Shown piece by piece: positions 33,899 through 46,931 of a stretch of 64,000 nt of DNA. This DNA is from Rhypophila decipiens. Taxonomy: Eukaryota; Ascomycota; Sordariomycetes; Sordariales; Naviculisporaceae. The notes under the pieces were generated by a model that worked only from the letters and a program-made list of their open reading frames with translations, had not been told where the DNA came from and did no database searches. Position 1 is the stretch's first letter. Each line of letters opens with the position of its first letter. Both the position numbers and the translations under genes were made by a program. Location: positions 124,001-188,000 of the forward strand of contig MU858072.1 in assembly GCA_033297075.1 (NCBI GenBank). Direction: 5' to 3'.

Positions 33899-36800
33899 AG
33901 GTCGTCGAGCACACCCAGATCCGGGGGGGGAAGACACCAGCCGGCTCTGCGCCTTCTCAGAGCCGTGCGGCCAGCAAGGACGGGAAATTAGCATCATCAC
34001 CCAGCACACCATACAGGACGCTAATCCAGGGGTTCGGTGGAGGCCGGGGAGATAATCCACACTGCAGATTGGAGAGAGGGAACGTTGTCGAGCTCCCATG
34101 CCAGTTCTGGCAACCCAAGGGTATCCACTGCCCATGAACTCCAGCGGCTGCTGGGGGCAAGGGTCTGGAAAAGGAACACAGAGCGAATCGCCAGTGAGCA
34201 CTTGCTAGTCTCATATTCAGACAAACCATGTGCAGGGGTCTGCGGGCAAGTCATTTGTCTTTGAGCCATTATTCACCGTGACTGTTGCCGACGGCGTCGT
34301 CGTGCAAATTGAGTTCCCCTGAATATCCCCGCACTCCTGAGCTGAAGGTACCCGCAGTGCAGCACCAATATCGGTGGCGGACCGCCGTCAATGGACTCAA
34401 TTCGAGCATTTGGGCCTGCCACTGGTCCCTGAGCTCCCCCAGGGATCTGCTACCTTGCTTGCCAATTTCGCCTTGTTCATGAAAAACTGCCACTTTGACA
34501 ATGGAAACGGCCCTGTGGTTGCCAGCGGAGCTGGTTCTCAACGGACTCGGTCTCCTCGGTGCTGCTTGAACGGACCACTGAAATTGGTGCTCCTCTGAGC
34601 TGCCAACAGTCAGGAATTACTGGGCAAGATCATATTAGCATTGGCTAGTTGTCCTTGATTACTGTGTGACTCGGAATAGGGGAAAACGTTGCTGATTGTG
34701 TAGGAGTTGTCTAAAAAAAAAAACGGGGCGAGATTAGTTGCGGCGTTGCGTTGTTATTCTGGAAACAGGCACATAATTACCACCGAGTTGAATCCCAACA
34801 GGCCCAGTCACTGTAAATAATACATACACTGGTTAGACGCCCCTGGGCGTTGTGCTCGCCTGTGGAGGCTGTGGTCTGCAAATACCCGACCAGTGCTACC
34901 AGCTCACCATGTGGCTTTCCTAGAAGTTACACCCTCTGTTGTGCAAAGAACTGCATTTGGAATCGAAGCGCCAGCAACTTGGGTTCTTGTGCAACTTCAC
35001 ATCACGTTAAATCCCGCTTTCTGGTGAGCCGTGAATCTTGGTTGATGTCCGGTATTCAGCGGATATGACGAGCTTGTCGCTGGTGATGGCGAGTTTTTGC
35101 TCCCCTGTAGCAGAGAACGACGGGCAAGCTGCTGATGCCCTCAGTGTCGGCCACTTGGTCTGCGGGAATAGATGGTTGTGTTGCACGAAAGTGTCTCCAA
35201 CGTCCCCATTAGGGATGGGCTGCTCTAGAACGGCGCTAATGCAGGTACTGATAATTGTTTCTCCCACATCGAGAAGGCGCTTGGCTCCCCAAGTGACGAC
35301 CGTTCGCCAATCCCCCTCTTTCGAAACAGAAGCGAGATGAACCTGTTGATGGGCTCAATTTGCAGGCCCAGGATCACCTTGTTTCCCGCCAAGCAATCAG
35401 CACGCTCCCCAGTGGACGCTTAATTTGGTGGTCATATTGGCACAAGCTCACGGCCCGCCTGCAGGCTCCTGCACTCCCCAGATCCGGGTTTGATGTGACG
35501 GTGGTGGAGCAGATTGGATCTGGCAAAGAGCAAAAAGAGCAACTCCCTCAGGGCGCTTTCCTGCTGTTCCACTCGATGGCAGGTCTGGACTTTCTTTCTC
35601 GCTTGCTGTCCCAGGAGCAGACTATTTGCGGAGATGATGGAGCTCGGGCTCACAGAAAAGCGCCGTTGGCCGTTACCCTGCCAATGCTCTCCTCTGAGTG
35701 GACCATGAGGAAGTGGGCCACAATTAAGCATTTTGTCAAGGCCGGGAGGAGCCAGAACGTGATAGGCAAGTGGCAGGGAATCAAAGAGATTTAGCTCAGG
35801 AGGAGCGAGATGATTGAACATGCTCTTTGATGATTTCTCCGAACCGTCCTCCAATGCTGCTTGTTGGCTGGATTTGCTCGGCTCGGCGGGGAGATGACGC
35901 CAAATCCTTCCGTGAGACCGGCGATTTAGAATGGAAGAAAAAGGAGCAGATCATTGGAAAAAGGGTGTCATTTTCGAGATCTAATGTGTTTAACCGTGTC
36001 GGTGGCACTCGGTGGCTTGCAGAAAGTCTAATTGCTGAGTTGCAGCGACAGGAAGCGCGTGTGCCTTCCTTGACCGGCAAATTCATTGGTCAATTCCGGG
36101 TGAACTCCCGTTTGTCGGTGTGTGAACTGTGAAGCGGTAAATGATAAATCGCGTTTCCACTGAGAGTGGGACCGGGACACCGGGACTCGGGACTGTGGAG
36201 CTGTGGACAAGATCTGTCCTCCGTCGACGCCAAGATGTGAAATCGATGGAGATGTTTTGCCCGTTGACTTCCCCACAACGTGGATGGTTTATCAAATGGA
36301 CCGCTGGCAGTCGAGAACGGCGGTGAGTGAGTGGGACGGGACTAACGGTTGGGTAACGCAGGAAGCTGGGCACTGGCGGTTGGAATTTCGCTGCACAAGG
36401 ACCCCATCCAGTGATCCACCTGTGGGGTTCGTTGATGATAGCCCGTGATCTTGGTGGTGCTCATTTCCGCGATGAACTTTAAACAAGTCGCTTGCCCCTG
36501 GGTCCGGCATTGCGAGAGAGCAGGGGCAAGTCGCCTCTTTTCCAGCCCCTCGAGCTTTCGACTTCCAAACACCAAACCAGACGCTCAAAGGAAACGCGAC
36601 GCGAGATCACGAACTCGGCGCGTCGCCAACTTCTTGCTTCGCCATCTCTCTCTCACCTCGGCAAGACCTCGTTATGGACTTCGTAACCTCACCTGTCAGT
36701 TGGTCTTTCTGACACTCCGGACCTACCTATCAGATTATCTTGCCGATGAGCCCTCGACGACTCTATCAGTTTTTGTTCAGTTCACCCTTCACCGTGGTGT

Positions 36801-39464
36801 CCGCGGCAAGGCCCTCTGAGTCGGGATGTCTTTGGTTGCGGGGACCGATCTGCCTGTTCAATCCCACGAGCACTGCTGTTTGAACGAGCTGGAATATCTT
36901 GTTCAATGGAGTCAAAAGAGCCAGCTGGGATATATCGATCATGTGGTCTTTTCCTGGCCTTTGTGCTGGTCCAGCCCTTGAAGTGCTACCGACTTGACAT
37001 ATCTCGGGCTGTTTGGCAAACCTCTCCTGACACGGATGCCTCTCTGGTTGGTCCTTCTGCTGCTATCTTCTGGATACGTCCTCCGCCATCAACTGGTCTC
37101 CAACCCGGATCCCTTGACCAGCCATGGCCTGCTCATGCCGGAGCTTTCTCCTGATCAGTCATATACAACGGCATCATTCCATCTCTAATCGTAGAGATTT
37201 AGAGACTACCGCCTGCCGAGCTTCCCCAGAGCGCCACTACCGGTCTCCCTCGAGTACGACTTACCTGCCTTGGACCTATGCAGCCTCGTTCGACCTTGAG
37301 ATTGGTTCATCCAGCAGCGGGCAGTGCGGCATTCTGTCTGGCGATAGGAGCTATACCAAGAGCATGGAAATCAAGCGATTTCTAGACCACCCATGTGACA
37401 TACCGTGGGCTTCTTGGTCAGGGGGCCATGCCCACACAACTGCAAAGGGTTCTTCCTGGGTTGGGGTTGAGCTCGCAATGTTGAACTGGTTGTTCGATTG
37501 CAGCACCGCATTTTCAGCCCTTGTATCCATGGACGTGCCACACCGACCTAGTGGTCGGGGAGCGGGACAATCCCGGGTACTGGATTTCAAGCCAGATAGC
37601 ATCCCGTCGACGGAGTTGGCCGTTCTCATCAACTGCTGAAAACCCCAGGCACTTGGCTTAGTCATGGCAGGACTTCATGTATGTTGCCTACGCGATTGAA
37701 CCATGTTGAGCTGGAGATTTCGGCAAGCCTACGGCACGGCAAGGAATTTGACGCATCTGGTTTTGTGTCTGGTCTAAGTACTGATCCGAATGATATGATA
37801 CTGATGACTGCAGATCCCCTCCGAACCTCGAATCAACTACCGACGCACCGTCTTCTCGATCGGGAACCAATGAGTATCTGTCGTATACGAGGCAGAGTGG
37901 GCAGGCATGTTGGTTTGTCTTCGACCGCCGCATCTCTCCGCAATCACATGGTCTGATCGAAGCCTGAGGCCACCGCCTCGTTTCGGTTCGTTATATTGGA
38001 CACCCATAATCCGTACTCCATGATCATTCGACGGGCTGTCGTGGGCAAGAGGCTTTTCGTGTGGCTGAAAACCGACAACGGTTCGAACTGTTTAGTCTGA
38101 GCAGACCCCCACGACAGTCTGGAGCCTCTTCAGCACTGCCACGCCTCCCCCGCCTGTGGCTGTGATACGGTTCGAAGTTGGTTTGCGCAACCGAGGCTCT
38201 CGATAATCAAGCGTGCAGGATATCTACAAAGCTACCTCAGGCCATCAGAGATTCTTTTTGGTGTCTGCATGTCAAACCTGACACGACATGCCCGGACAGC
38301 CCTATGCTCAATTGCGTGTGAGCTTGCGTGCGGCTCAAAAGCAGGCCGCGGTCAATCGGACGTTGCCTGTCTCTGCACATCGCTTGATCGGGTAGTTCGG
38401 GGAGGTTGACGACGCCCATCAGAATGCAGTTCACTTCACTTCACCAGAAACGGCCAAGTACACGTACCCAAATATTCAACGCGGGGGAGGGGGAAGATGA
38501 TACCGATTCGGCATGACGACATGTCAAGTAACGGGGAGGCGTAAGGCGTGAACCCGAAGCGGCTGCCCGCACGCCAACACTGTCACGGCTAGAGACCCAC
38601 GTCGCTGGGTGGCCTCCGGCGATTTGATTGGCCCGAAGCCGACCGATGAAGACGGGCGATCCAACGACCAACCAGAATTTTGATGCCAAGCATCCAGGAC
38701 TAGGCAGGAAGTGGGTCTTTCCCTTAACTGCACTCGACGAGACTACGAGGCCTCGTCCGGGGTGATATGCAAGCGCAAACGAACGACTGAACAGTTGTCC
38801 GTCCAGTCACCGGTGATGTGCCGTGTCCAGGACTTTTATGGGCAGAGGTTCGGGCGAGCTCAATTAAGCGGTCCTGACCTGACGTGCCTGGGCCTGGATT
38901 TCCGGCCTGCGAAATGCTGAGCCCCCCGCTGCGCATTCACTGCGCAGCCGGCATCCTGCCAGGCACTGGTCAACTGGATATCGATATTGTATCAGTCATG
39001 ATCAAAAATGGAACCTTCTCCTCTTTCCTCCTTCCTTGACGTTGTCAAAACACCTGCGGGGATTCACGTTTCTGTTGTTTTATGGCTCGTTCTTTTTGTG
39101 CCAGTTCTAGCTTCCCAGTTTGAAGTCCCTACGCTCGCTTGATGCATCGCCTTCGGTCGGCACCTGGACCCTAGGATACTCGGTCCAAAGCATTGACCTG
39201 TCATGAAGCTCCATCTGCTTTCCCCCCTTGTGCTTATTAACCTCTGACGAGGCTGTGGCCCGACCTTTGCTATATCTACGGCAGAGCCTCCTCGTTGAAA
39301 GCCCCGTCCAGGCCGGCCGTCCGTTGCCGCCGAGGCTCACCGCACTACACATCATCAAAGTTGGTTCTGCTATTGGCAAGAGGACTGTTCCTATGCCAAA
39401 AGCCGGGATTCAAGTTGTCAAAATATTTTTCTTCCATTGAGAAACTCGTATTCTCCCATCTCTT

Positions 39465-39472
39465 TATATATA
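39465..39472 (+). promoter_or_regulatory. TATA-like element of the C2H2 gene
   Basis: TATATATA stands about 340 bp upstream of the zinc-finger gene start codon. It is a motif match only and the leader would be about 300 nt. Confidence 0.3.
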
Positions 39473-39811
39473 CTAGCTCCCACCGAAAATTCACCAGGCT
39501 GGACATATTGACTGGTTGTTGCCTACGCAGCACACCAGACCTCGAGCACCCGCACCCCCACAAAAGACTGATCCAACCCCCCAGGAGATCAGGCGGCACA
39601 AGGCCCAGGCTCTCTTTTGAACTTCCTTCTCATTCACTTGAGCCTTGTTGGTAATTCTCTCCACTATCAACTTCGCTAGAGTTCTTTTTCTGACAAGCCT
39701 AGGTTTCGAGTCAACTATTCGTGAAACATACAGTCTTTGTCTTGTCTCACTACTTACACGGCTTTCTATCAAAGATTTCAGTCCTACTGCCTTGTTCCGT
39801 CCCACGCCGTC

Positions 39812-42553
39812 ATGGCATCAATGACGGAGACTGAGGAGTCAGCTCCCGGGCAACACGTCTGTCCTCACTGTGCAAAGCCTTTCGCCCGCCTCTGCGACTT
39901 GAACAAGCATGCCAAGTCACATAGTCGGCCGTTCAAATGTGCCATCCAAACATGCAAATACCACCAACATGGATGGCCCACGGCGAAGGAGCTCGAAAGG
40001 CACATCAACGACAAGCATTCAGTCGCACCAAGGACATATGCCTGTCGTTTCCCGCCCTGCACTTACAAGTCCAAGCGAGAGTCGAACTGCAAGCAACACA
40101 TGGAAAAGACGCACAGATGGAAGTATATCCGAAGCAAGTCGAACGGTAAACATATTTCTGGCCATCGACAAGACGACGTGGGCCATCGACTCCATGTCCC
40201 GGGTACGAGGACGCTTTCGGCTATCCCGTCGCCTAACCTGTCCTTCGGCTCCCCCCACCAAGACTTCGTGCTCTACCCATATGATAACGACGGTTCGATT
40301 ATGCTAGAGGATGAAGAGGACGAGGATGATTCTTACGACCCCCAACGAGGGCAAGACTCCCAAGTCTACCTGCCCTGGACGTCCCCAAACACCAGGCTCA
40401 GGCGGAACGAGAATTTCCTAGAGACCTTCTCTCAGACGTATAATGGCCCCCCAGACAGACCCGCCGGCAACACTGATGGTTTGATTGATCCGAGCCTTCC
40501 TCAGTACACATCGGTCGACCTTACAGCGGCTGGGATGTCCGATCCCGCCAACTTTTACACCTCTCAGCCTCTGATCAAAACAGAGGTGGTCAATACGACG
40601 GCTGAACAACTGCGGGTGAACCAGCCAGATAGCAGAAGAGGATCGCTTTCCGATGATGCTCGGTACAAGCGGTCACTTCCCACCATCCAAAACGCCACAT
40701 ACCCATCCTCTGGCCAGGGACAGCCAACGATTGCAACCTCGTCGATGCCCGGCGGCCGCTTGTCCTACTCAAGTAGCGGCAAACCAATACTGGCCCGCCG
40801 ACGGGACGGTGACGATGAGGAAAGCGAAGATGAGAATCGGAGCCCCCTGAAGAGGCGGAGATCCAACCCTGTGGAAAACTTCAGCGACACGGACATGCCG
40901 GACATTTTCAGATTTGCCCATCCCCGGATCTAGTACGTGGCATGCACCGACTCTGCCTTCAAATTTGGTGGCAGGTGCTAACAGCTACAATCGAACAGCG
41001 ATAGGGACCAGAAGGAGAAGTTTTCCCCCTGTCACTCTTCTCACCGAGACATTTCCACATTGGTGTAAGTACATGTAACCGCATAACCATGCAGCTGCCA
41101 ATGGAAACTAATAAATTGCAGGCGACATCTTAGCAGGCCGGCGCACCGTCTTCAGGTCACGGATCGATTTGTATCCTCATTCGATGTCAACGACCCCGAA
41201 TATCGGCATCCTCGCCTCGGTCTATGTCGGCGGTGCTGGCTGGCTTTCCCGGACCGCCAAGATTTCGAGAATCACATGGCTCGTTCGTGCGACAAGGTCT
41301 CCAAAGGGAAGAGAGAAAAGTGGCGTATTCTTCTCGACAGTTTCACGCCCTTGATCCAACACCAAGACGAACCCGAACAAACAAGCCACGCCGTGATCCC
41401 CGAGCAAAGGAGAGACAGCATTGGGTCAAGACGGCCCTCAAACCCCCGTAACTATCCCGAACATGTCGCGTCGCCCGCTGCAACCCCATTCTCGGCCACC
41501 CCCGGGTTTCAGACGGTATCCCAGTTTCCCAACCCGGGATTTGTGCCCATGAGTGAGCATTTGAAGCTGCAAAGAGAGCACAACGCCCTGTGCCATGAAC
41601 ATCGCGAGCTTTGCCGAAAGCACCATCAACTAGTCCTGGCGACGAGAGCTTACTTTCAGAGGCAACAGCCCTACCATGGCCAGCTTGCCACATCGGCTCA
41701 ACGGCCCAGTGCCAATTTGGCGTTAACGTCAGACCAGCCGCACAGGCTAGGCGCAGGAGCAGCGCCAAGCACGAGCTCCAAGGACTCGGCATCAGATCAA
41801 GAGAGCCTCGTGCTCCACATGGACTCGCACCCTACAGATGTGGACATCCAAGGACTTATGGACGAGGCACCGGAATCCCTGTCGAGACAGAATTCCGGCC
41901 TCAGCTCAATGTCACGGTCGACGATCCACCACGTCCCCAACAGCCCCCCGCCGCGCCCCTCTGACGAAGGCAGCAGTGATTTCGAGGACGACGAGTTTGG
42001 CGAGGCAAAGGAGCCCAGCCCAAGCCGACGCCCACCGTCGTCGATACCGGACTCGGCGTACGGCACCGATCCCAGGAGGGGAAGCCTCGGCGATCAAGGA
42101 GGCTGCTGCGGGGAGGGTATCCCTGCATCTGGGTCGGGCATGATTGACCCGGTCCGGTCTCACGGCCATGGCCATAATGGCCACGATCTGAGCAAAATGA
42201 ACAGCATGGGCGAGATGTCAATCAACCGGAGGAAACCAGCTGCTGCTGATGTGGTCGGCGGCTCCTCCGCTGCTGGTGGCATCGGGATGCTTCCAATCCT
42301 GTGGGGTAACCCGTGGGGGGAAAGCCAGCCTTCAACAACAGCCGCAGCAGCAGCAGCAGCAGGGACAACGAATCAACCATCAGCCACGGAAACAATGGCA
42401 CATCATCATCATAATAAGTTTGCGAATGGGGGGGACCAAGGGCCAGCAGCAGCAGCAGGTGCATCATCAAGCGAGTCTCAGACCGAGTCAATCTCGAATT
42501 TCGATTTCTTAAACATGGACTTGGATCATTTCGACTTGGGATGGAATGAATAA
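39812..42553 (+). CDS. C2H2 zinc-finger transcription regulator
   Basis: Three exons (39812-40932, 40999-41064, 41122-42553) encode 872 aa. Three C2H2 fingers lie at the N-terminus, about 17-38 (CPHC...HAKSH), 43-70 (CAIQTC...HINDKH) and 79-102 (CRFPPC...HMEKTH). A separate Cys-Cys-His-Cys set at 431, 434, 447 and 452 could bind one more zinc. Acidic runs (EDEEDEDD, about 170), a basic patch LKRRR near 354 that could be a nuclear signal, a poly-Ala run from CAG-type codons (about 42345-42361) and an acidic hydrophobic C-terminus (FDFLNMDLDHFDLGW) follow. The last looks like an activation domain. The start is the first ATG of the frame. The target genes are unknown, and the protein is assigned to the nucleus by its fingers. 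Confidence 0.9.
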
Positions 42554-42770
42554 TGCACTTTGATGATGGTATATATGGATTTTGCAAGAACCTTTAGTGT
42601 CTTGAGTTGGGTATTTATCGTCGAGCGTTGTTGGGGTTTCTTTACATCGTACCACATTCTCACCTTGTCTCTTTTTTTTTTTTTTTTTTTTCAAAGCAGG
42701 CCTGTACTGTACCTCATTATTCTCTCTTCTTTTTCTCAGTCTCTTCTCATTTTTGCAGTTGGCTTTCTTT

Positions 42771-42865
42771 CCTTTCCTTTCCTTTCCTTTCCTTTCCTTT
42801 CCTTTCCTTTCCTTTCCTTTCCTTTCCTTTCCTTTCCTTTCCTTTCCTTTCCTTTCCTTTCCTTT
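42771..42865 (+). repeat. (CCTTT)n pentanucleotide microsatellite
   Basis: Nineteen perfect CCTTT units in 95 bases, preceded by an imperfect unit. The sequence breaks off into N shortly after. TTCCTT resumes directly after the N run, so the true array is probably longer than shown. Confidence 0.95.
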
Positions 42866-42868
42866 CGT

Positions 42869-42963
42869 NNNNNNNNNNNNNNNNNNNNNNNNNNNNNNNN
42901 NNNNNNNNNNNNNNNNNNNNNNNNNNNNNNNNNNNNNNNNNNNNNNNNNNNNNNNNNNNNNNN
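42869..42963. other. Assembly gap (95 N)
   Basis: Ninety-five undetermined bases sit within the CCTTT array. The real length is unknown. Any reading frame crossing it is meaningless. Confidence 0.98.
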
Positions 42964-43740
42964 TTCCTTGTTGGACCGAGAGCGAGCATGAGCTTAACTT
43001 ATTTTTTACTTGTTTACGAGTTTGACCTGGAGTCAAATCATAACACATCAAAATGGGGTTAAGGCGCGAGGTGCGAGCTGGCACCATATTTACTAGTAGT
43101 TTTTTTTTTCCACCTCCTACTTTCAATATCACTTTTATAAGGCAGTACTAATCCGTTTTTCCTTGTCTAATTGCATGTATAGATACATTGTCCACTTACT
43201 ATAACTAGCACCTAGGTATGTACGTCAAAGGAAAATTCCAATTCTCCGGGGCTTTCCTAGAATATATGAGCTTTCGTCACTGGTTTCTTCTCCGGTTAGG
43301 GTCACTCGCCCGCTCGCTCACCTACCGGTACTCACCCCATAATAATAGACCTAGACTTGATCACACAATAATTCCCTAGGTATTACACTCAGTAGTTGAC
43401 TTTCGGAAATCCACGTGGTAATGTAAGCAGGTGAGCACTTCACAGCTTTCCGCTAACCCAAAAAGACTAATCTGATTTCGCTTATATTTTGTATTTCCCA
43501 TCAAAATATCTCACTTGGATTATCGCAGGTAGCAGAGATATGCTAGCTAGCTAGATACGGACACGCATTATATCGTAGGTTGTGTCCTGGCATGGTATCG
43601 CATGGCATTAATGATCATCGCTCAGTCAATCCTCCTCTTGTTCTGGCTGCCTCTTGCATCATCGACATGAACCCTTCAAACCTCACAACTTTCGTACCAC
43701 TCGCTGCCACGCCTTTTCCTTTGCCTCTACTGCCAGTCCT

Positions 43741-45531
43741 CTAGTCAGCGGCCGTAGCGGACGTGCTCGGCTTACTCGGCTGTGCTATCCACGAAAAAGC
43801 CGTGGCACCCCCCAGCGGGTTATTCGCCGTCCTAGGCACAGAAGGTGAAGAGGTTCCCGAAGTGGAAGCGGTCGTGCTCTGAGTAGCAGCCTTGACACTT
43901 TCCTGATGTTTGCCACCACCACCAGAAGTGGTCGTCGCCGTCGCATAGCTACTTACACTTCGCTTGCTGCTCATCAACGCGTTGCCCCAGCTGCTACTAC
44001 TGTTGCTGCTCGGGGGATGGCTGCTACTGTCAGCCGCCGCTTGGCTCCTGCGTCGGTACTCGCTGCTCGACCGTGGCGGCGGAGCCGGCTCATACGCTGC
44101 TCCTGTTCTCGCAGACGTCGACGATGTCGTCCCTGGCAGTTTGTTCGGTCGTAGGACTTTCATGTTGCGCGGTTTAGTGGCCGGCTGATACCCGCTCAGA
44201 GGCCCGTTCTCACCACCAATGCCCGCGCCTATGGCCGTCTGTCGCCAAGGTGTCCGGATAGCAACGTTGTTGTGCTCACGGGCGTGACTGCTGCCTACTG
44301 CTGTCCCGGAATTGCTCTCTTTGCCAGAGGTTTCTGGGATGCTTGCGGCAATTGGGGGTTGCTTTTCAGTTTCGGCGCCACTCTCGGGTGTGGCCGCGGT
44401 TGCCTTTGGAGGTGTTTGAGCTGCTTGGCTGGACTGGCTGGCCGGCGACAAAACTCCCTCAGACCCATTCTCCATAGCTTTTGGCTCTGAGGAGGCCGCT
44501 TCCTTCCTGCCCGAAACCGATGTTTTCCCAGCTGTATCACCCAAGACAAATTCGCGGGCGGCAGCATTCAGCTTTTGCTTCCCGGGTACCAGATTGGCCG
44601 TGGTGAGGTACTTGAAGGCCGAGTCATCCTCGGGCCGGACAAATGGCACCGAGAGTTTGTCTCGGTCGTTCCCATACAGGGTCATGGAATTCTGTGAAAG
44701 CAGGAGGTCGGCACTGTGCATCCTCAAAGTTTCGCAACCGATGACGACACGGATGCCCTTCTTGGACTCTGTGCTCTCGCCCTGGTCCATGCTTGTTACC
44801 TCGAAAGAAGCTGTAATACTCGGTAGCTGTGGAGCCGGACTCGCCGATCTCGATTTCGTATGTGTGACCCTAGCTTCGGCCAGAAAAACTGGCAGCCTGA
44901 TCCTGCAAACACCATCCTCCTCCCTATGCATGTTGTTCAGCAGATCCAGGTCCTTGAGAAGTGAGTACTCGACGGTGGTTCTCTGAGAGCCTGTGCATAC
45001 CACGGCATAGAGCAGACTGCTGGAGGTGAAGTTTGTCGTAAGCCAGCAGCGGATTATGGACGGAGGTGAGCCTAGATAGTAGAAGCCTGGAGGAGGCTCA
45101 GGAGCGTCGATGGGCGAGTCGTCGTCATCATCATCGTGCCCCCCGATCAAGAAGTTGGTGTCCAGCCCAAGACTGCTAGCCCGTCCAGACACACCAGAAT
45201 GGGCTGAATGGACTGAGAAGCCTGCCGAGCTGTGTCTTCCGTCCGACTTGTGGGAAAGAGACCGTTCCATCATCTGGTGACCTCCAAGCTCGCTGCCCGG
45301 TCGTATCGGGGTGAACTCACCCGAGTGGCGGCCGCCATGGGTACCCCAGTTTGAGCCGTGCAAGGCGCTGACATCAAAGCGAACGCTGTTGGCTCTCGAA
45401 GCTGCACCTTTTCTGGCCGGTTCATCATCGGCCTCAAGATGGAGGGAATTGAGGAGGCTGTGGCCTTGCTCCTCGAGGTCATTGAACAGCTCGTTGCTAT
45501 GGACTGGGCCTGGGATATGTCAGTTGCTTAA

Positions 45532-45565
<34 letters not shown>

Positions 45566-45787
45566 GTAAAGTGTGAAAGAGACGACAAGCTCACCATGTT
45601 GAGGCGTGCCACCCAGCACGCTGGGGAAGGGCGAGTTCCAGACGGATTTCAAAGCGGCATCGTCTGCCTGACGCCTTTCCAGCAGCCTTAATCTTTCAGA
45701 TTGCTCTCGCTGGATGTTATGGACTTTTCTCAAGTCCATCTGGACATCATGGAGTTCTTCACGTGAGGCAAAGAAGCGCGGCTCCAT
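43741..45787 (-). CDS. Low-complexity protein of unknown function with N-terminal coiled coil
   Basis: Two exons (45787-45595, 45509-43741) encode 653 aa. Residues about 5-45 form a likely coiled coil (charged heptads, REELHDVQMDLRKV...). The middle part (about 170-330) is the ordered region, with FYYLGSPPSIIRCWLTTNF and LLYAVVCTGSQRTTVEYSLLK. It may be the conserved core, but I recognise no family. The last 250 residues are Ser/Thr/Ala/Pro-rich and probably disordered. The intron carries an (ATT)n microsatellite. The open frame extends upstream of the first ATG, but only the ATG at 45787 is a standard start. It is transcribed divergently from glutathione synthetase. Confidence 0.8.
45534..45572. 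repeat. (ATT)n microsatellite inside an intron
   Basis: About 13 ATT units lie in the only intron of the 653-aa protein gene, between the branch region and acceptor on the minus strand. Length variation here would change intron length without affecting protein. Confidence 0.9.
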
Positions 45788-46931
45788 ACCCAAAACAAAG
45801 AAAAATGTCGAAAACACTTGAACCGCGATACGAAAGGGCAGGAGGTGCGTGTTCAGACTTGCAGCCGCAACAGGGATTCGACGGGCCAGAGAAAGGGCAG
45901 TGCGCCAGTAAGAAATAATATGAAGTCGTCCTTGCTTTTAAAATGTATCAGATCTCCAGGACCACCACCCCCACCATCTCTCGCAAAAAGACCACTGGGC
46001 CTTTCTGCCGCGCTCTTGTCCCACTCTTGTTCTTCACCCAGTACTAGAGCAAGCAGGATGTGATGGTGGTCCAGAGTCAGAGCTGGTTTAGAGGGATCGT
46101 TGCGTGAACGGAACAGCGGGCGTTTGTTCTGGGGACGATTTGCGTCAAGTGTCGAGCAATGAGGCTTCCCGGGCTGCACGCTTGTGAATGGCACGATGGC
46201 TGCAAGCTTCTCGTCTAATGTAGAATGTCGACGCCGAAAATGCGCAGACTTGGATCGGAAGGATGTCGTCACAAAATTCGCTTTGACTTGGTTTGGCTTA
46301 AGCCTTGATATCGATGGGGAGAGATGTCGTCGTGTGGAGGCGAGTGGACTAGGAGGAGTGGAAGGGATCGCGGGTCCGGATCCGGATTGCGGGACGAGAC
46401 GAGGGATGTGTTATTCAATCGCGACGGCGACGGGCAAAAACACGGCTGATGATTACGGCTACAGCCGATGAGTGATAATTCCTTGTATGGTGTCGAAGAA
46501 AGAAGCAGTAGGATGACGGCTGTGTCTGGTGCGCGTGTGAACAAGGCGATTGTTGGTCGTTGCGTGTTTTGTAATCGTGAATAAAGATATCCGGATTCCT
46601 ACTGAACTGGCGGGATGAACAACAGGGCTGCCGCTGTTGGCGTTCCGTAGTGGTAGTCCGTATCTGCTAAGAGATGTGGGGCGTGAATCAGATGCTAAAG
46701 AGACCGACAACGCGGGCGAATGAAACGGTTTTAATGGCGTAATTTCAACGTTTGTGGTGAAAGAGATACAAGATACGGTATTGTATTATAAATTCTGGTG
46801 GGGGAACCTTGATGAATTGCGAATTTGGCAAGAGGGGTTTTGCGATCCCCTCATATTTTCAGTACAAACTCATATCAAATTTACTTGAGAATTAAATATC
46901 TTGTCAGAACTTGGACAGGAAATAAAACACC
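45788..46931. other. Divergent intergenic region before glutathione synthetase
   Basis: No gene is seen. The 1.1-kb region holds promoters for two divergent genes. The last 100 bases before the GSH2 start are AT-rich. Confidence 0.4.

Larger units (their letters stand above)
33687..39811. other. Large intergenic stretch, 6.1 kb
   Basis: No gene is recognised. It separates two divergently read genes, the 197-aa wall protein and a C2H2 regulator. Base composition is not AT-skewed and no transposon remnants were seen. Open frames of up to 171 codons (37124-37639 plus strand) show no domain and end within non-coding-looking sequence. Long upstream regions are common at regulatory genes in fungi, and a non-coding RNA is possible. 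Confidence 0.4.
42554..43740. other. Intergenic with microsatellite and assembly gap
   Basis: It lies between two convergent genes, downstream of the C2H2 gene. It contains a 20-T run (42672-42691), a 19-unit pentanucleotide array and 95 N. The remainder, 42964-43740, shows no gene. Confidence 0.5.

Noticed and set aside
37124..37639. 171-codon open frame in the 6.1-kb gap
   Set aside because: It has no recognisable domain, no good start context and no splice partner. Frames of this length arise by chance at this base composition.
42509..43132. Open frames running through the CCTTT array and N gap
   Set aside because: They are an artefact of simple repeat and undetermined bases.
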